Source: CAZQYC01 sp964597495
GTDB taxonomy: Bacteria; Pseudomonadota; Gammaproteobacteria; Steroidobacterales; Steroidobacteraceae
Assembly (NCBI GenBank): GCA_964597495.1
Contig: CAZQYC010000119.1
Coordinates: 1-9,466, forward strand
DNA length: 9,466 bases
Direction of reading: 5' to 3'
Below the pieces are notes generated by a model, which did not search any database, was not told the origin of the DNA, and was given only the letters and a program-made list of their open reading frames with translations. The translations under genes were made by a program, and so were the position numbers. Shown here in pieces: positions 1-6,406 of this stretch (the first letter of the stretch is position 1; each line of letters begins with the position of its first letter).

Positions 1-375
1 GTGACACACCGCTTCGATGTTGTGTCCATCGGGATCGAGAACGAATGCGCCGTAGTAGTTCGGGTGGTAGTGAGGACGCACGCCGGGTCCGCCGTTGTCT
101 CGGCCGCCCGCGGCAATCGCCGCTTTGTAGAAAGCATCGACCAAGGCGCGGCTATCGACACGGAATGCGATGTGGATGGGAGGAACGTTCGGCGTGCCCG
201 CTGCCACCCAGAAATCCGGTTTGGGCGCAACGCCGTACCCGGCGACATCGGCGTTTCCAGTAACGGCCGCGGAAAATTCGTGCAGCAGCGTATAGCCGAT
301 CGGCGCCAGTGCCTTGGAATAGAAAGCCTTGCTTGCTGCGAAGTTGCTTACGATTAACCCGGTGTGATCGATCAT
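1..375 (-). CDS. VOC family (glyoxalase/bleomycin-resistance fold) protein, 3' end cut by window edge
   Basis: The reverse strand from ATG at 375 gives 125 residues without a stop, so the C-terminus lies beyond the left edge. The protein begins MIDHTGLIVSNFAASKAFY, the usual first beta strand and helix of a VOC module, and ends with the LDPDGHNIEAVCH strand typical of single-domain members (about 125-130 residues), so only a few residues are missing. Candidate metal-site positions are His4, His63 (PIHIAF) and a Glu in the last strand (NIEAV), the usual arrangement of the family. VOC proteins are cytoplasmic dimers acting as lyases, isomerases, dioxygenases or antibiotic binders; the substrate here cannot be read from sequence. 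A GAGGAG ribosome binding site lies 6 nt before the ATG (382-387). The gene starts 31 bp after the fabV stop in the same direction, so it is probably the second gene of that operon. Confidence 0.9.
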   Translation of the reverse strand, partial: MIDHTGLIVSNFAASKAFYSKALAPIGYTLLHEFSAAVTGNADVAGYGVAPKPDFWVAAGTPNVPPIHIAFRVDSRALVDAFYKAAIAAGGRDNGGPGVRPHYHPNYYGAFVLDPDGHNIEAVCH

Positions 376-381
376 TTGCCG

Positions 382-387
382 CTCCTC
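382..387 (-). promoter_or_regulatory. Ribosome binding site of the VOC gene
   Basis: Minus-strand GAGGAG ends 6 nt before the ATG at 375. It fixes the start and shows that the gene has its own translation initiation within the short gap after fabV. Confidence 0.7.
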
Positions 388-406
388 GTCATCTCGCCAT
401 GGAGAT

Positions 407-1597
407 CTAGCCTGTCATATCAACTAGGTTGTCGACGGTCACCTCCGCGTTCACGTCCGCTCCGTAGTCGACTCCTGCGATGCCGAAGCCGAATAATTTT
501 AGAAACTCGGCGCGGAACCCTCGAAAATCGCTGATCGTGTTGAGGTTCTCGGTGGTCACTTGCGGCCACAAGGTTTCGATTTCGGCTTGAACCTTTCGGG
601 CCACCTCTTTTTCGTCGACGCGATTCCGGCCTTCGTCGTCGCGACGCGGCGTCGCGGCATACAGGCACTCGGCGAACAGGCGATAGATTTGCTCGATGCA
701 ACCTTCGTGCGTGCCGTCGCGCTTCATGATCTTGAACAAGAGCGAGAGATACATGGGCATGACCGGAATGGCGGCGCTGGCTTGCGTTACGACGCCCTTG
801 AGCACGGAGACGGTTGCATCGAAACCGCGTTCGCGAAGCGCTTTGGCGGTGCGGTCTAAATCTTTTTTTGCGGCGCCGATCGTCCCGTCCCAGTAGATGT
901 CGCGCGTGATTTTGTCGCCGACATAGGTATAGGCTGTGGTCTTGCAATCCGGCGTCAATACGCCCGCCGCTTTCAATGCATTCATCCAACGCTGCCAATC
1001 ATCGCCGCCCATCACGGCCACCGTGTTATCGATGTCTTCTTGCGAAGCGGGCGGGAGCGTGAACTCCTTGATCACTTCTCGATCAGTGTCGAGTCCGGTT
1101 TGCGTGATCGATTTTCCGATGGGCTTGAGCGTGGAGGCGTAAACATGGCCGGTGTCGGGATGAGTTCGCCGCGGCGATGCCAGGCTGTAGACGACCAAGT
1201 CTACTTGGCCGAGATCGGCTTTGATGGTGTCGATGGCTTTTTCTTTCACGGCATTGGAGAAAGCATCGCCGTTGATGTTTTTGGCGTAGAGGCCCGCGCG
1301 CTCAACGGCCTTCTGAAAAGCCACAGCGTTGTACCACCCTGCAGTGCCGGTCCGCTTGCCCTCGGCTGCGCGTTCGAAGAACACGCCCAGTGTTTTTGCG
1401 CCGCCGCCAAACGCCGCCGTGATTCGCGACGCTAACCCGTAGCCCGTCGATGCGCCGATGACGAGCACGCGCTTCGGCGAATTCGCGATCACACCCTGTT
1501 TTTTGACGAACTCGATTTGCTCGTTGACGTTCGCTGCGCATCCGGCGGGATGAGCGGTGGTGCAGATAAAGCCTTTGATTTTAGGTTGGATGATCAT
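407..1597 (-). CDS. fabV: FabV-type NADH-dependent trans-2-enoyl-ACP (CoA) reductase
   Basis: This enzyme reduces trans-2-enoyl-ACP (or -CoA) to acyl-ACP with NADH, the last step of each fatty-acid elongation cycle, in the cytoplasm. The 396-residue length is that of the FabV family. The N-terminus MIIQPKIKGFICTTAHPAG is characteristic. The Rossmann nucleotide loop GASTGYG is at residues 48-54, and the FabV catalytic signature Tyr-X8-Lys is exactly present as Tyr235 and Lys244 (YWDGTIGAAK). The family is a monomeric SDR relative larger than FabI and known for resistance to triclosan. The start at 1597 is chosen because it gives the conserved N-terminus; no clear Shine-Dalgarno precedes it. 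A probable promoter lies about 50 bp upstream, and the VOC gene follows after 31 bp. No other enoyl reductase is in the window, so whether this one is essential or redundant cannot be said. Confidence 0.97.
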   Translation of the reverse strand: MIIQPKIKGFICTTAHPAGCAANVNEQIEFVKKQGVIANSPKRVLVIGASTGYGLASRITAAFGGGAKTLGVFFERAAEGKRTGTAGWYNAVAFQKAVERAGLYAKNINGDAFSNAVKEKAIDTIKADLGQVDLVVYSLASPRRTHPDTGHVYASTLKPIGKSITQTGLDTDREVIKEFTLPPASQEDIDNTVAVMGGDDWQRWMNALKAAGVLTPDCKTTAYTYVGDKITRDIYWDGTIGAAKKDLDRTAKALRERGFDATVSVLKGVVTQASAAIPVMPMYLSLLFKIMKRDGTHEGCIEQIYRLFAECLYAATPRRDDEGRNRVDEKEVARKVQAEIETLWPQVTTENLNTISDFRGFRAEFLKLFGFGIAGVDYGADVNAEVTVDNLVDMTG

Positions 1598-1648
1598 AGC
1601 GAGTAGAAGGCAAATCCGATGAAGGGAAGGAGAGATGGGATTCGATGA

Positions 1649-1657
1649 ATTATCACA
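1649..1657 (-). promoter_or_regulatory. Candidate extended -10 promoter for fabV
   Basis: On the minus strand TGTGATAAT gives the TGn element followed by a GATAAT hexamer (five of six matches to TATAAT). It lies about 52 bp upstream of the fabV ATG, implying a leader of roughly 45 nt. No good -35 box sits 16-18 bp upstream, which an extended -10 can tolerate. This rests on pattern matching only. Confidence 0.35.
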
Positions 1658-2043
1658 CGTTGAGACGGAGTCGGGGAATTCGTCCGTTCGGGCAACGCTA
1701 TGTAGTGCAGCATGTGCAACCGGCTATTCACGCTCACCGACCGAAAACTTATATTGACAGCGTTTTCCAGTTGAGTCATCGTTTGTCCCAGCGTCAACAA
1801 GTGCATGGTTCGGCGTTTTATAACAACGATGAGGCAGGGGTTCATAGATGAACATCGAAAGGGATTCTCGCCGTCCAGACTTCGGCTCGCCATCGACTGC
1901 GTAGTTGCGTAAATCCATGACCCCCCCATGTCTAACAACTTGCCGAAATGGACGCGCTTCGCCATTGGCGCGTGTGCGTGGGTGGTTTCGCGGAAGCGGC
2001 TGACTATGGCGTCGGCAGAAGGCAATACGCTTTAAATTTACTT

Positions 2044-2049
2044 AGGAGA
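2044..2049 (+). promoter_or_regulatory. Ribosome binding site that sets the GTG start at 2056
   Basis: AGGAGA lies 6 nt before GTG at 2056. The open frame extends upstream to 1948, but that extension has no ribosome binding site and would put 36 extra residues ahead of the signal peptide, so the GTG start is preferred. Confidence 0.75.
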
Positions 2050-2055
2050 GTAATC

Positions 2056-2442
2056 GTGCAACAGAGAACAAAAAGTGAGGCGTTTTCAATTAGAGGGTTG
2101 CGTACATCTGCTCGTTGGATTTGTGCAGTCGCTGCTTGCGCAATGCTCGCGCTTCCGGCGATTTCTTCTGCGGAAGGCCCGGGCTGGACGACTGTCTCCA
2201 CCGTGATTCGATTGGTTAATACCGCTAACGGCGGCTTTAACGTGAAACTCTCTCCCCTGCTGACTAGCTGCACGTCGCAAAGCGGCTATGGTCCGGACTA
2301 TGCCTCCATCTATCCCGACCATCCCGGCATTAACCGTATAAAAGCGGACCTTCTTTCCGCAATGCTAACGGGAGCGAAAGTGCAGCTCTACTTCACGGAC
2401 AGCACTTGCAGAGTATGGGAAACAATCCTTTTGCCGCCGTAG
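2056..2442 (+). CDS. Small exported protein with two mature-chain cysteines (function unknown)
   Basis: 128 residues from a GTG start. A Sec signal peptide is clear: basic N-region with Arg13, Arg16 and Arg20, a hydrophobic core over residues 21-36, and a likely cut after Ala39 (ISSA before EGPG). The mature part is about 89 residues and has exactly two cysteines, Cys72 and Cys118, likely a disulfide after export. A strand-rich start (TTVSTVIRLVNTANGGFNVKL) is followed by a probable helix (INRIKADLLSAMLTGAKV) and a final strand with Cys118. This strand, helix, then 'GAKVQLYF...C' order resembles small secreted proteins likened to the subtilase-cytotoxin B subunit (OB-like fold), but that likeness is from memory and weak. 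The next gene, also exported, starts 69 bp downstream in the same direction, so the two may be co-transcribed. The location is inferred as periplasmic or extracellular; no activity can be assigned. Confidence 0.8.
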   Translation: MQQRTKSEAFSIRGLRTSARWICAVAACAMLALPAISSAEGPGWTTVSTVIRLVNTANGGFNVKLSPLLTSCTSQSGYGPDYASIYPDHPGINRIKADLLSAMLTGAKVQLYFTDSTCRVWETILLPP

Positions 2443-2511
2443 GCAATGGTTTGCGTCGTTCGCCGCAGCACCAAGAAATCCTAAAGCATCCAAGAAAAAC
2501 TCGAGAATGAC

Positions 2512-3588
2512 ATGCACAACATCAGTCGGCCCGTGATTGGAAAACTATTGAATGCAGTGAGCGCGATTCTGCTGTTTTTTGCAGCGAGCGGGATATATTC
2601 GATTGCGGATGCTCAGGCGATCTGCACGGAAAAAACGTCGAGCATTACGAATGCAGTGTGTTTTAGCGTCGATCGGGCCACGGCGGAAGTGGGCGACGAC
2701 ATTCAAATACAGGCGTGGTCGGAAACCCGATCGGGTTCAACGTGGAGTCGTACTTACGGCACTGTGGATATCAAGGAAGGGTCAACGGTGCTGTTGTCCG
2801 GTCCATCGACGCCGTCCAGCTCATACACCGCTTCTTACAAGATGCAGTCTGTGGGTGCTCGAGTGCTGAACGCTCGGGACAGCTTTGCCGGTAATACTCC
2901 CACTGTCACCATTAATGTCGGTCATCGCCAGCCGCGCTTTACCTTCAGTGCTTCGGCAAGCACGAGCCGTGTCGGCGAAACCATCACTCTGACTTCGAGT
3001 GTCGATCTATATAAACCATCCGGTACTCTGGCGTTCTATGTGACGCCGCCAGGTGGTCAACAGGTTCAGTTCGGGACAAGAGCGATAGGTCCGTATTCTT
3101 ATCACGTGATTGAGTCTGATTCGCGAACGTTTCAATTCGTTGCGCCGTTCAATACGTCGGGTGAATACCTCTTTGTAATCGGTTATCTCGGCGACTCGCT
3201 TAATCTGCCGGCGCAGTCCATCATCCAACGAGTTTCCGTGGGTCCGTTTGCCACTACGACGGGGCTGAGCGTATCCACGCTGACTTCAGTGGCGGGCAAA
3301 CCGGTGAATTTAACGGCAACCGTGGCGGGAATAAATCCTCCGCGCGTCATTTCCACGGGATCGGTTGAGTTTTACGATGGAAGCAGATTGCTGGGCACTG
3401 CTACGGTCAACGCGTCGGGCGCTGCGTCGATCACTACCACTGCTCTTCGCAGTACAGGCACTCGATCCATCACGGCGCGTTACGTGGGGGATGCGAACAA
3501 TCAACCTAGTGTCTCCAGTGCAGTCCTAATCGAGATAGCGTTTGATCCGGCGACGATCATTTCGATCATTAATAGCCTGCTCGAATAG
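2512..3588 (+). CDS. Exported protein with three bacterial Ig-like repeats
   Basis: 358 residues. The signal peptide covers about residues 1-34 (hydrophobic core 17-29, cut near IADA before QA). Three related beta-sandwich repeats follow at about 50-136, 141-243 and 247-343. They align by a first strand of the kind 'VGETITLTSSV' (154-164) or 'AGKPVNLTATV' (261-271), and by a closing 'Y-x-GD' strand: GYLGDSLNLPAQS (224-236) and RYVGDANNQPSVS (323-335). This is the pattern of Big_3_5-type Ig-like repeats found in surface and adhesin-like proteins. Cys38 and Cys50 near the mature N-terminus could pair. There is no LPXTG, lipobox, autotransporter barrel or type I export repeat; the C-terminus is a short hydrophobic tail (DPATIISIINSLLE). 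The first repeat is the most diverged. The ATG at 2512 has only a weak upstream GAG. A role in adhesion or ligand binding outside the cytoplasm is inference. Confidence 0.85.
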   Translation: MHNISRPVIGKLLNAVSAILLFFAASGIYSIADAQAICTEKTSSITNAVCFSVDRATAEVGDDIQIQAWSETRSGSTWSRTYGTVDIKEGSTVLLSGPSTPSSSYTASYKMQSVGARVLNARDSFAGNTPTVTINVGHRQPRFTFSASASTSRVGETITLTSSVDLYKPSGTLAFYVTPPGGQQVQFGTRAIGPYSYHVIESDSRTFQFVAPFNTSGEYLFVIGYLGDSLNLPAQSIIQRVSVGPFATTTGLSVSTLTSVAGKPVNLTATVAGINPPRVISTGSVEFYDGSRLLGTATVNASGAASITTTALRSTGTRSITARYVGDANNQPSVSSAVLIEIAFDPATIISIINSLLE

Positions 3589-3665
3589 GCATTCAAGAGT
3601 AACGGTGCGAACATGAAGAATTTCTGAGCAAGTATTCCAATGTTCGCGACGGCGCAAATGTTTTC

Positions 3666-4442
3666 ATGAAAACCAATTCGCTCTCTGTCCTATCGCTCAA
3701 TGTTTGGAACCGTGAGAAAAATTGGCTGTCGCGGCTGCAGCTCATCAAGCAATGGCTCAAGCGCCTGCAACCGGATCTGATCGGCTTGCAAGAAGCCGTT
3801 GATCGCGAACACGTGCAGGAAATAGTCGGCGAGTTCGGCTATCGAAGTGAGTGGATGGGAACGGAGTCCGGGATTGCCATCGCCGCTCGGTGGCCCATCG
3901 AGAATCGCGAGGAGCTTTGGTTGCCGGGCGATGACAAAAATTCAAACGGCGGTCCCGCGTTGCGTGGAATGGTGCGAGCTCCTTGTGGGGCAATTCCGTT
4001 TACTTGCGCGACGACGGCTTTCTACATGACTGGTCACGGCTATAAACGCGAGCGGCAAATGCCGGCGTTGAATCAGTTTGCGCGGAGTAGATCGAAAGAG
4101 GACTTTCCGGCGATCTTGGTGGGGGATTTCAATACAGACCCGGAATCGGCGGAAATTCGTTATCTCAAAGGGCTGCAATCGCTCAACGGCGGGAGCGCGT
4201 ATTGGTGCGATGCTTGGGAGCAGGCAGGCGAGGGCAGTAAAGGCGCGACGTGGTCAAGGCTTAACGACTATGCTGCGTGGGCCCCGTGGCCAAATCGGCG
4301 CATCGATTATATTTTCGTCTCACAACCACGCTTGGATCATGCGGGTACGATTGAGCACTGTGAAGTGGTTTGTAATGAGTCTGTCGACGGAGTGTGGCCA
4401 TCGGATCATTTTGGCGTATTTGCAAGGCTGCGCGTCGCGTGA
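3666..4442 (+). CDS. Endonuclease/exonuclease/phosphatase (EEP) fold protein with altered central catalytic site
   Basis: 258 residues, a normal length for single-domain EEP proteins, with no signal peptide, so probably cytoplasmic. The fold's metal and catalytic motifs appear in order: LNVWN with Asn12, LQEA with Glu43, GDFN with Asp154 and Asn156, RRIDYIFV with Asp214, and the closing SDHFGV with Asp247 and His248. Members of this superfamily cut DNA, phosphoinositides or sphingomyelin by Mg-dependent phosphodiester hydrolysis. The central THL motif, found before the conserved 'R-E-R-Q' segment, reads TTA here (116-118), so the usual His is Thr117. Activity is therefore uncertain. The start at 3666 has a poor ribosome binding site; a short frame from 3640 ends in TGA overlapping this ATG, so coupling is possible. 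It lies 77 bp after the Ig-like gene and faces the diguanylate cyclase gene tail to tail. The substrate cannot be named. Confidence 0.87.
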   Translation: MKTNSLSVLSLNVWNREKNWLSRLQLIKQWLKRLQPDLIGLQEAVDREHVQEIVGEFGYRSEWMGTESGIAIAARWPIENREELWLPGDDKNSNGGPALRGMVRAPCGAIPFTCATTAFYMTGHGYKRERQMPALNQFARSRSKEDFPAILVGDFNTDPESAEIRYLKGLQSLNGGSAYWCDAWEQAGEGSKGATWSRLNDYAAWAPWPNRRIDYIFVSQPRLDHAGTIEHCEVVCNESVDGVWPSDHFGVFARLRVA

Positions 4443-4454
4443 ACTGACCTCCAC

Positions 4455-4468
4455 GACGCGAAAGCGTC
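4455..4468. terminator. Short GAAA-loop hairpin between convergent genes, possible weak terminator
   Basis: GACGC, a GAAA tetraloop and GCGTC form a perfect 5-bp stem 12 bp after the EEP stop. It is followed on the plus strand only by a T-poor tail (CTTCGATATTT), so it is at best a weak intrinsic terminator. Its position in the 71-bp gap between convergent genes favours a role in ending transcription. Confidence 0.35.
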
Positions 4469-4513
4469 CTTCGATATTTAACTATGAGAATCGGCCCGGT
4501 CCGAATTAAATCG

Positions 4514-5785
4514 TTAAATTGCGGCCGCGTTCGGCAGCGGTATCGGCGTTCGTTGCACTACGCCGCGGGCCTCGGGGCGGGAAATGCCGTCGGTGTCTTC
4601 GACGGGTTCGCTATTTTCAAGGGCCCCTAAAATCATGGCGCGATTGCGGCCTTGGTACTTGGCGAGGTAAAGCGCTTTGTCCGCGATGTGCACGAGCGTG
4701 CTGTAAGCGATAGCGTCGTTCGTACAAGGCGTGGTGGCGCCGACGCTGACGCTCACGCAGTCGCCGACTACCGATGCCGCGTGGGGGATGGCTTGGCGAG
4801 CAATGCATTCGACGATGTTGCGCGCGATCGTTTCAACTTCCATCGGCGTGCGATCGAGCAGCAGCGCGATCAATTCCTCGCCGCCGTAACGAGCGACCAA
4901 TTCGTCGCGCTGGGGTTTGATCGCATTTCGAACCGCTGTCGCGACGCGTCGCAGGCATTCGTCGCCCGCTTGATGTCCGTAGTGATCGTTGTAGCGTTTG
5001 AAGTAGTCGACGTCGATCATCACGACGGCGAGAGGCCGCTGGATGCTCATCGCGTTCCGCCAGGCGCTGCGTGCGCGAAACTCGAAGGTCTGTCGATTCA
5101 ACAGTCGCGTCAAGCCATCGCGCGCTGCCATTTCTTCCAATGAGAGGCGCTCCAAAAACGCCGTGCGGTTCGCATACTCGAGTGCGTAGGCGCCGGTGCC
5201 GCCGATGATGTTGGCGCACAGCAAAGCGAACGTGAGGTAACCGCCCATGCCGGTAGGTATCGGTCCGAAGATGCACATGATGATGAGCGTGGCGAATACG
5301 ATGACATTGCTCGCCAGCGCGGTACGCATCCGCATGCCGAGCATGAAGTAACAGAAGAACGTGACCAACAACAAGCGCGCGCCTACCAAGGCCATGTGAT
5401 CGAGCGGGGCATTGCTGGTCATCAATACGGTCCCGATGCCGAACAAGGGAACGCCGATGCGGATCGCCGGGTCGTACCACTTAAGATAGAAGTGGCGATA
5501 CGTGGCGAGCAAACAAATGGCGAGGATGGGAAACTGCAAGCCGAAACGCACGACATCAGGCGTTGCATTCACCGACTTCACCAGCCAGTGGTCGATCAGC
5601 GCGAAGCCGATGGAAGTAATGAAGGCGACGATCACGCTCATGCGCACCATGCGATGCGAACCGAGGCGATGGTCGTCGCGATACTGTTGTTCGAGCGGCT
5701 CCGGAAACCGCAAGTCCCGATAACCGCGCTGCAGTACTTGCGCGGTCTGCGATTCATCGTGCGAATGCAACGAGTCGTCGGTCAT
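4514..5785 (-). CDS. Membrane-bound GGDEF diguanylate cyclase with degenerate I-site
   Basis: 423 residues. An N-terminal soluble stretch of about 48 residues is followed by six probable TM helices (about 49-68, 80-96, 108-123, 131-150, 153-174, 182-203), which form an unidentified MASE-like sensor region. A GGDEF domain covers about 218-385. The active-site motif is GGEEL at 301-305, and the metal and substrate residues are present: Asp258 in IDVDYFKRYND, Asn266 and Asp275 in GHQAGDECL. The terminal family motif ADKALYLAKYQGRNR is at 368-382. The enzyme should make c-di-GMP from two GTP at the inner face of the membrane. The inhibitory RxxD site that should precede the motif is QRDE (292-295), so product inhibition through it is probably lost. 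A 38-residue tail after the domain has no recognised motif. A good sigma70-like promoter lies just upstream. Confidence 0.95.
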   Translation of the reverse strand: MTDDSLHSHDESQTAQVLQRGYRDLRFPEPLEQQYRDDHRLGSHRMVRMSVIVAFITSIGFALIDHWLVKSVNATPDVVRFGLQFPILAICLLATYRHFYLKWYDPAIRIGVPLFGIGTVLMTSNAPLDHMALVGARLLLVTFFCYFMLGMRMRTALASNVIVFATLIIMCIFGPIPTGMGGYLTFALLCANIIGGTGAYALEYANRTAFLERLSLEEMAARDGLTRLLNRQTFEFRARSAWRNAMSIQRPLAVVMIDVDYFKRYNDHYGHQAGDECLRRVATAVRNAIKPQRDELVARYGGEELIALLLDRTPMEVETIARNIVECIARQAIPHAASVVGDCVSVSVGATTPCTNDAIAYSTLVHIADKALYLAKYQGRNRAMILGALENSEPVEDTDGISRPEARGVVQRTPIPLPNAAAI

Positions 5786-5821
5786 GGCAGGGGATCCGGA
5801 AGGCCTCTGATGTGGTCGGGA

Positions 5822-5850
5822 ATTGTCTTAGTCGTTGCGCAAAATGACAA
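5822..5850 (-). promoter_or_regulatory. Sigma70-like promoter of the diguanylate cyclase gene
   Basis: On the minus strand TTGTCA (5845-5850, five of six to consensus) and GACAAT (5822-5827, four of six) are separated by exactly 17 bp. The -10 lies 36 bp upstream of the ATG at 5785, giving a leader of about 30 nt. No other match as good was seen in this gap. Confidence 0.5.
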
Positions 5851-5911
5851 GGTGTACCGAAGGGCCAGCTTGTCGCCGGCTAGTCTGGCATTTCTCTCGG
5901 AAAAATGGCGT

Positions 5912-5927
5912 AAAAAGTAGCCGCTAC
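5912..5927 (-). terminator. Possible weak terminator downstream of the small exported-protein gene
   Basis: Read on the minus strand, GTAG-CGG-CTAC (a 4-bp stem) is followed directly by TTTTTA, with a second T run 6 nt further on (5901-5905). It lies about 110 bp after the stop of the 6037-6363 gene and upstream of the diguanylate cyclase promoter. The stem is too short for confidence. Confidence 0.25.
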
Positions 5928-6036
5928 CCGCATAAGTAACATGCGACTTTGGAATGTGTCGAGCCTCGGTTCGCTTTACGGCACCCGCTGCCCGAGATAG
6001 GGGCGGTTGCGCGCATTCGGGGCGTGGACGTCGATC

Positions 6037-6363
6037 TCAGCGCGGTCCGTGGGGAGTGCCCGGTTTGGCTTCTGTCGAATCGTTCGTTCCCTCTGTGACG
6101 GAGCGCTTTACCTCTTTGGCTCCGTCGCGCACGGCATGACCCGTGGTCACCGCGGCTTTCTTGACGTCCTTGCCGACTTGCTTCGACACCTTTTTGGTTT
6201 CCTGACCGACTTTGCGTGCCACCTCGCCGATCGATCGGCCGGCCTCTTTGAAGTCCTCCTTCACTTCCTGCTTCACTGATTTGCCGTCATCGGCATGAGC
6301 GGCCTGGAAGACGCAACTGCTTGTTGCCCAGAGTGCAATCGATAGGTTAACTATTCGCGCCAT
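6037..6363 (-). CDS. Small exported Lys/Val-rich helical protein (function unknown)
   Basis: 108 residues from ATG at 6363, which has a strong GGGGAG ribosome binding site 7 nt upstream; an in-frame TTG at 6378 is less likely, as it overlaps that site. A signal peptide runs to about Ala24 (QAAHA before DDGK). The mature chain is a highly charged, low-complexity amphipathic helix (about 28-90) of irregular K-x-V/A heptad-like units such as VARKVGQETKKVSKQVGKDV, then a Gly/Pro/Thr-rich tail. It has no cysteine after the signal peptide and no aromatic residue apart from Phe36. The pattern is like LEA-type or other small periplasmic stress-associated helical proteins, but composition alone can give that impression, so no family is claimed. 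It sits between the PilZ gene (230 bp upstream) and the diguanylate cyclase gene (251 bp downstream), all in the same direction but with gaps large enough for separate promoters. Confidence 0.75.
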   Translation of the reverse strand: MARIVNLSIALWATSSCVFQAAHADDGKSVKQEVKEDFKEAGRSIGEVARKVGQETKKVSKQVGKDVKKAAVTTGHAVRDGAKEVKRSVTEGTNDSTEAKPGTPHGPR

Positions 6364-6370
6364 GAGCTCA

Positions 6371-6376
6371 CTCCCC
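6371..6376 (-). promoter_or_regulatory. Ribosome binding site deciding the start at 6363
   Basis: Minus-strand GGGGAG lies 7 nt before ATG at 6363. It selects this start over the in-frame upstream TTG and gives a cleaner signal peptide (MARIVNLSIALW...). Confidence 0.75.
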
Positions 6377-6406
6377 AATGCCCTTTAACAATGTGTCAGC
6401 GTCAAT

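Larger units (their letters stand above)
1598..2055. other. Gene-poor spacer between divergent fabV and the exported-protein gene
   Basis: About 460 bp in which I find no convincing gene. Open frames exist on both strands, but none has a good ribosome binding site, a domain I recognise, or protein-like composition throughout. The stretch appears more AT-rich than the neighbouring genes. It holds the probable fabV promoter, a plus-strand TTGACA (1754-1759) without a good -10 partner, a plus-strand TATAAC (1819-1824) without a -35 partner, and a run of seven C at 1921-1927. It may be regulatory DNA plus the remnant of a small decayed gene. Confidence 0.5.

Noticed and set aside
1..357. 118-codon plus-strand open frame at the left edge
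   Set aside because: It is antisense to the VOC gene, whose reverse-strand translation shows a complete family pattern and a good ribosome binding site.
1754..1759. Plus-strand TTGACA as a -35 box
   Set aside because: The hexamer 17 bp downstream is CATCGT, a poor -10, and the site is almost 300 bp from the next start.
1594..2025. 143-codon minus-strand open frame ending in an ATGA overlap with the fabV start
   Set aside because: It would need a TTG start with no ribosome binding site, the translation matches no family I know, and it crosses the probable fabV promoter.
1948..2055. N-terminal extension of the small exported protein to ATG 1948
   Set aside because: The GTG at 2056 has a proper ribosome binding site and puts the signal peptide near the N-terminus; the extension adds 36 arginine-rich residues with no support.
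3607..3647. 8-bp inverted repeat GCGAACAT / ATGTTCGC between the Ig-repeat and EEP genes
   Set aside because: The loop is 25 nt and no T run follows, so neither a terminator nor a tight operator is convincing; could be chance.
4833..5480. 215-codon minus-strand frame inside the cyclase gene
   Set aside because: His/Arg-rich shadow of the GGDEF gene in another frame.
5396..5920. 174-codon plus-strand open frame
   Set aside because: It is antisense to the N-terminal half of the diguanylate cyclase and has no domain or start signal.
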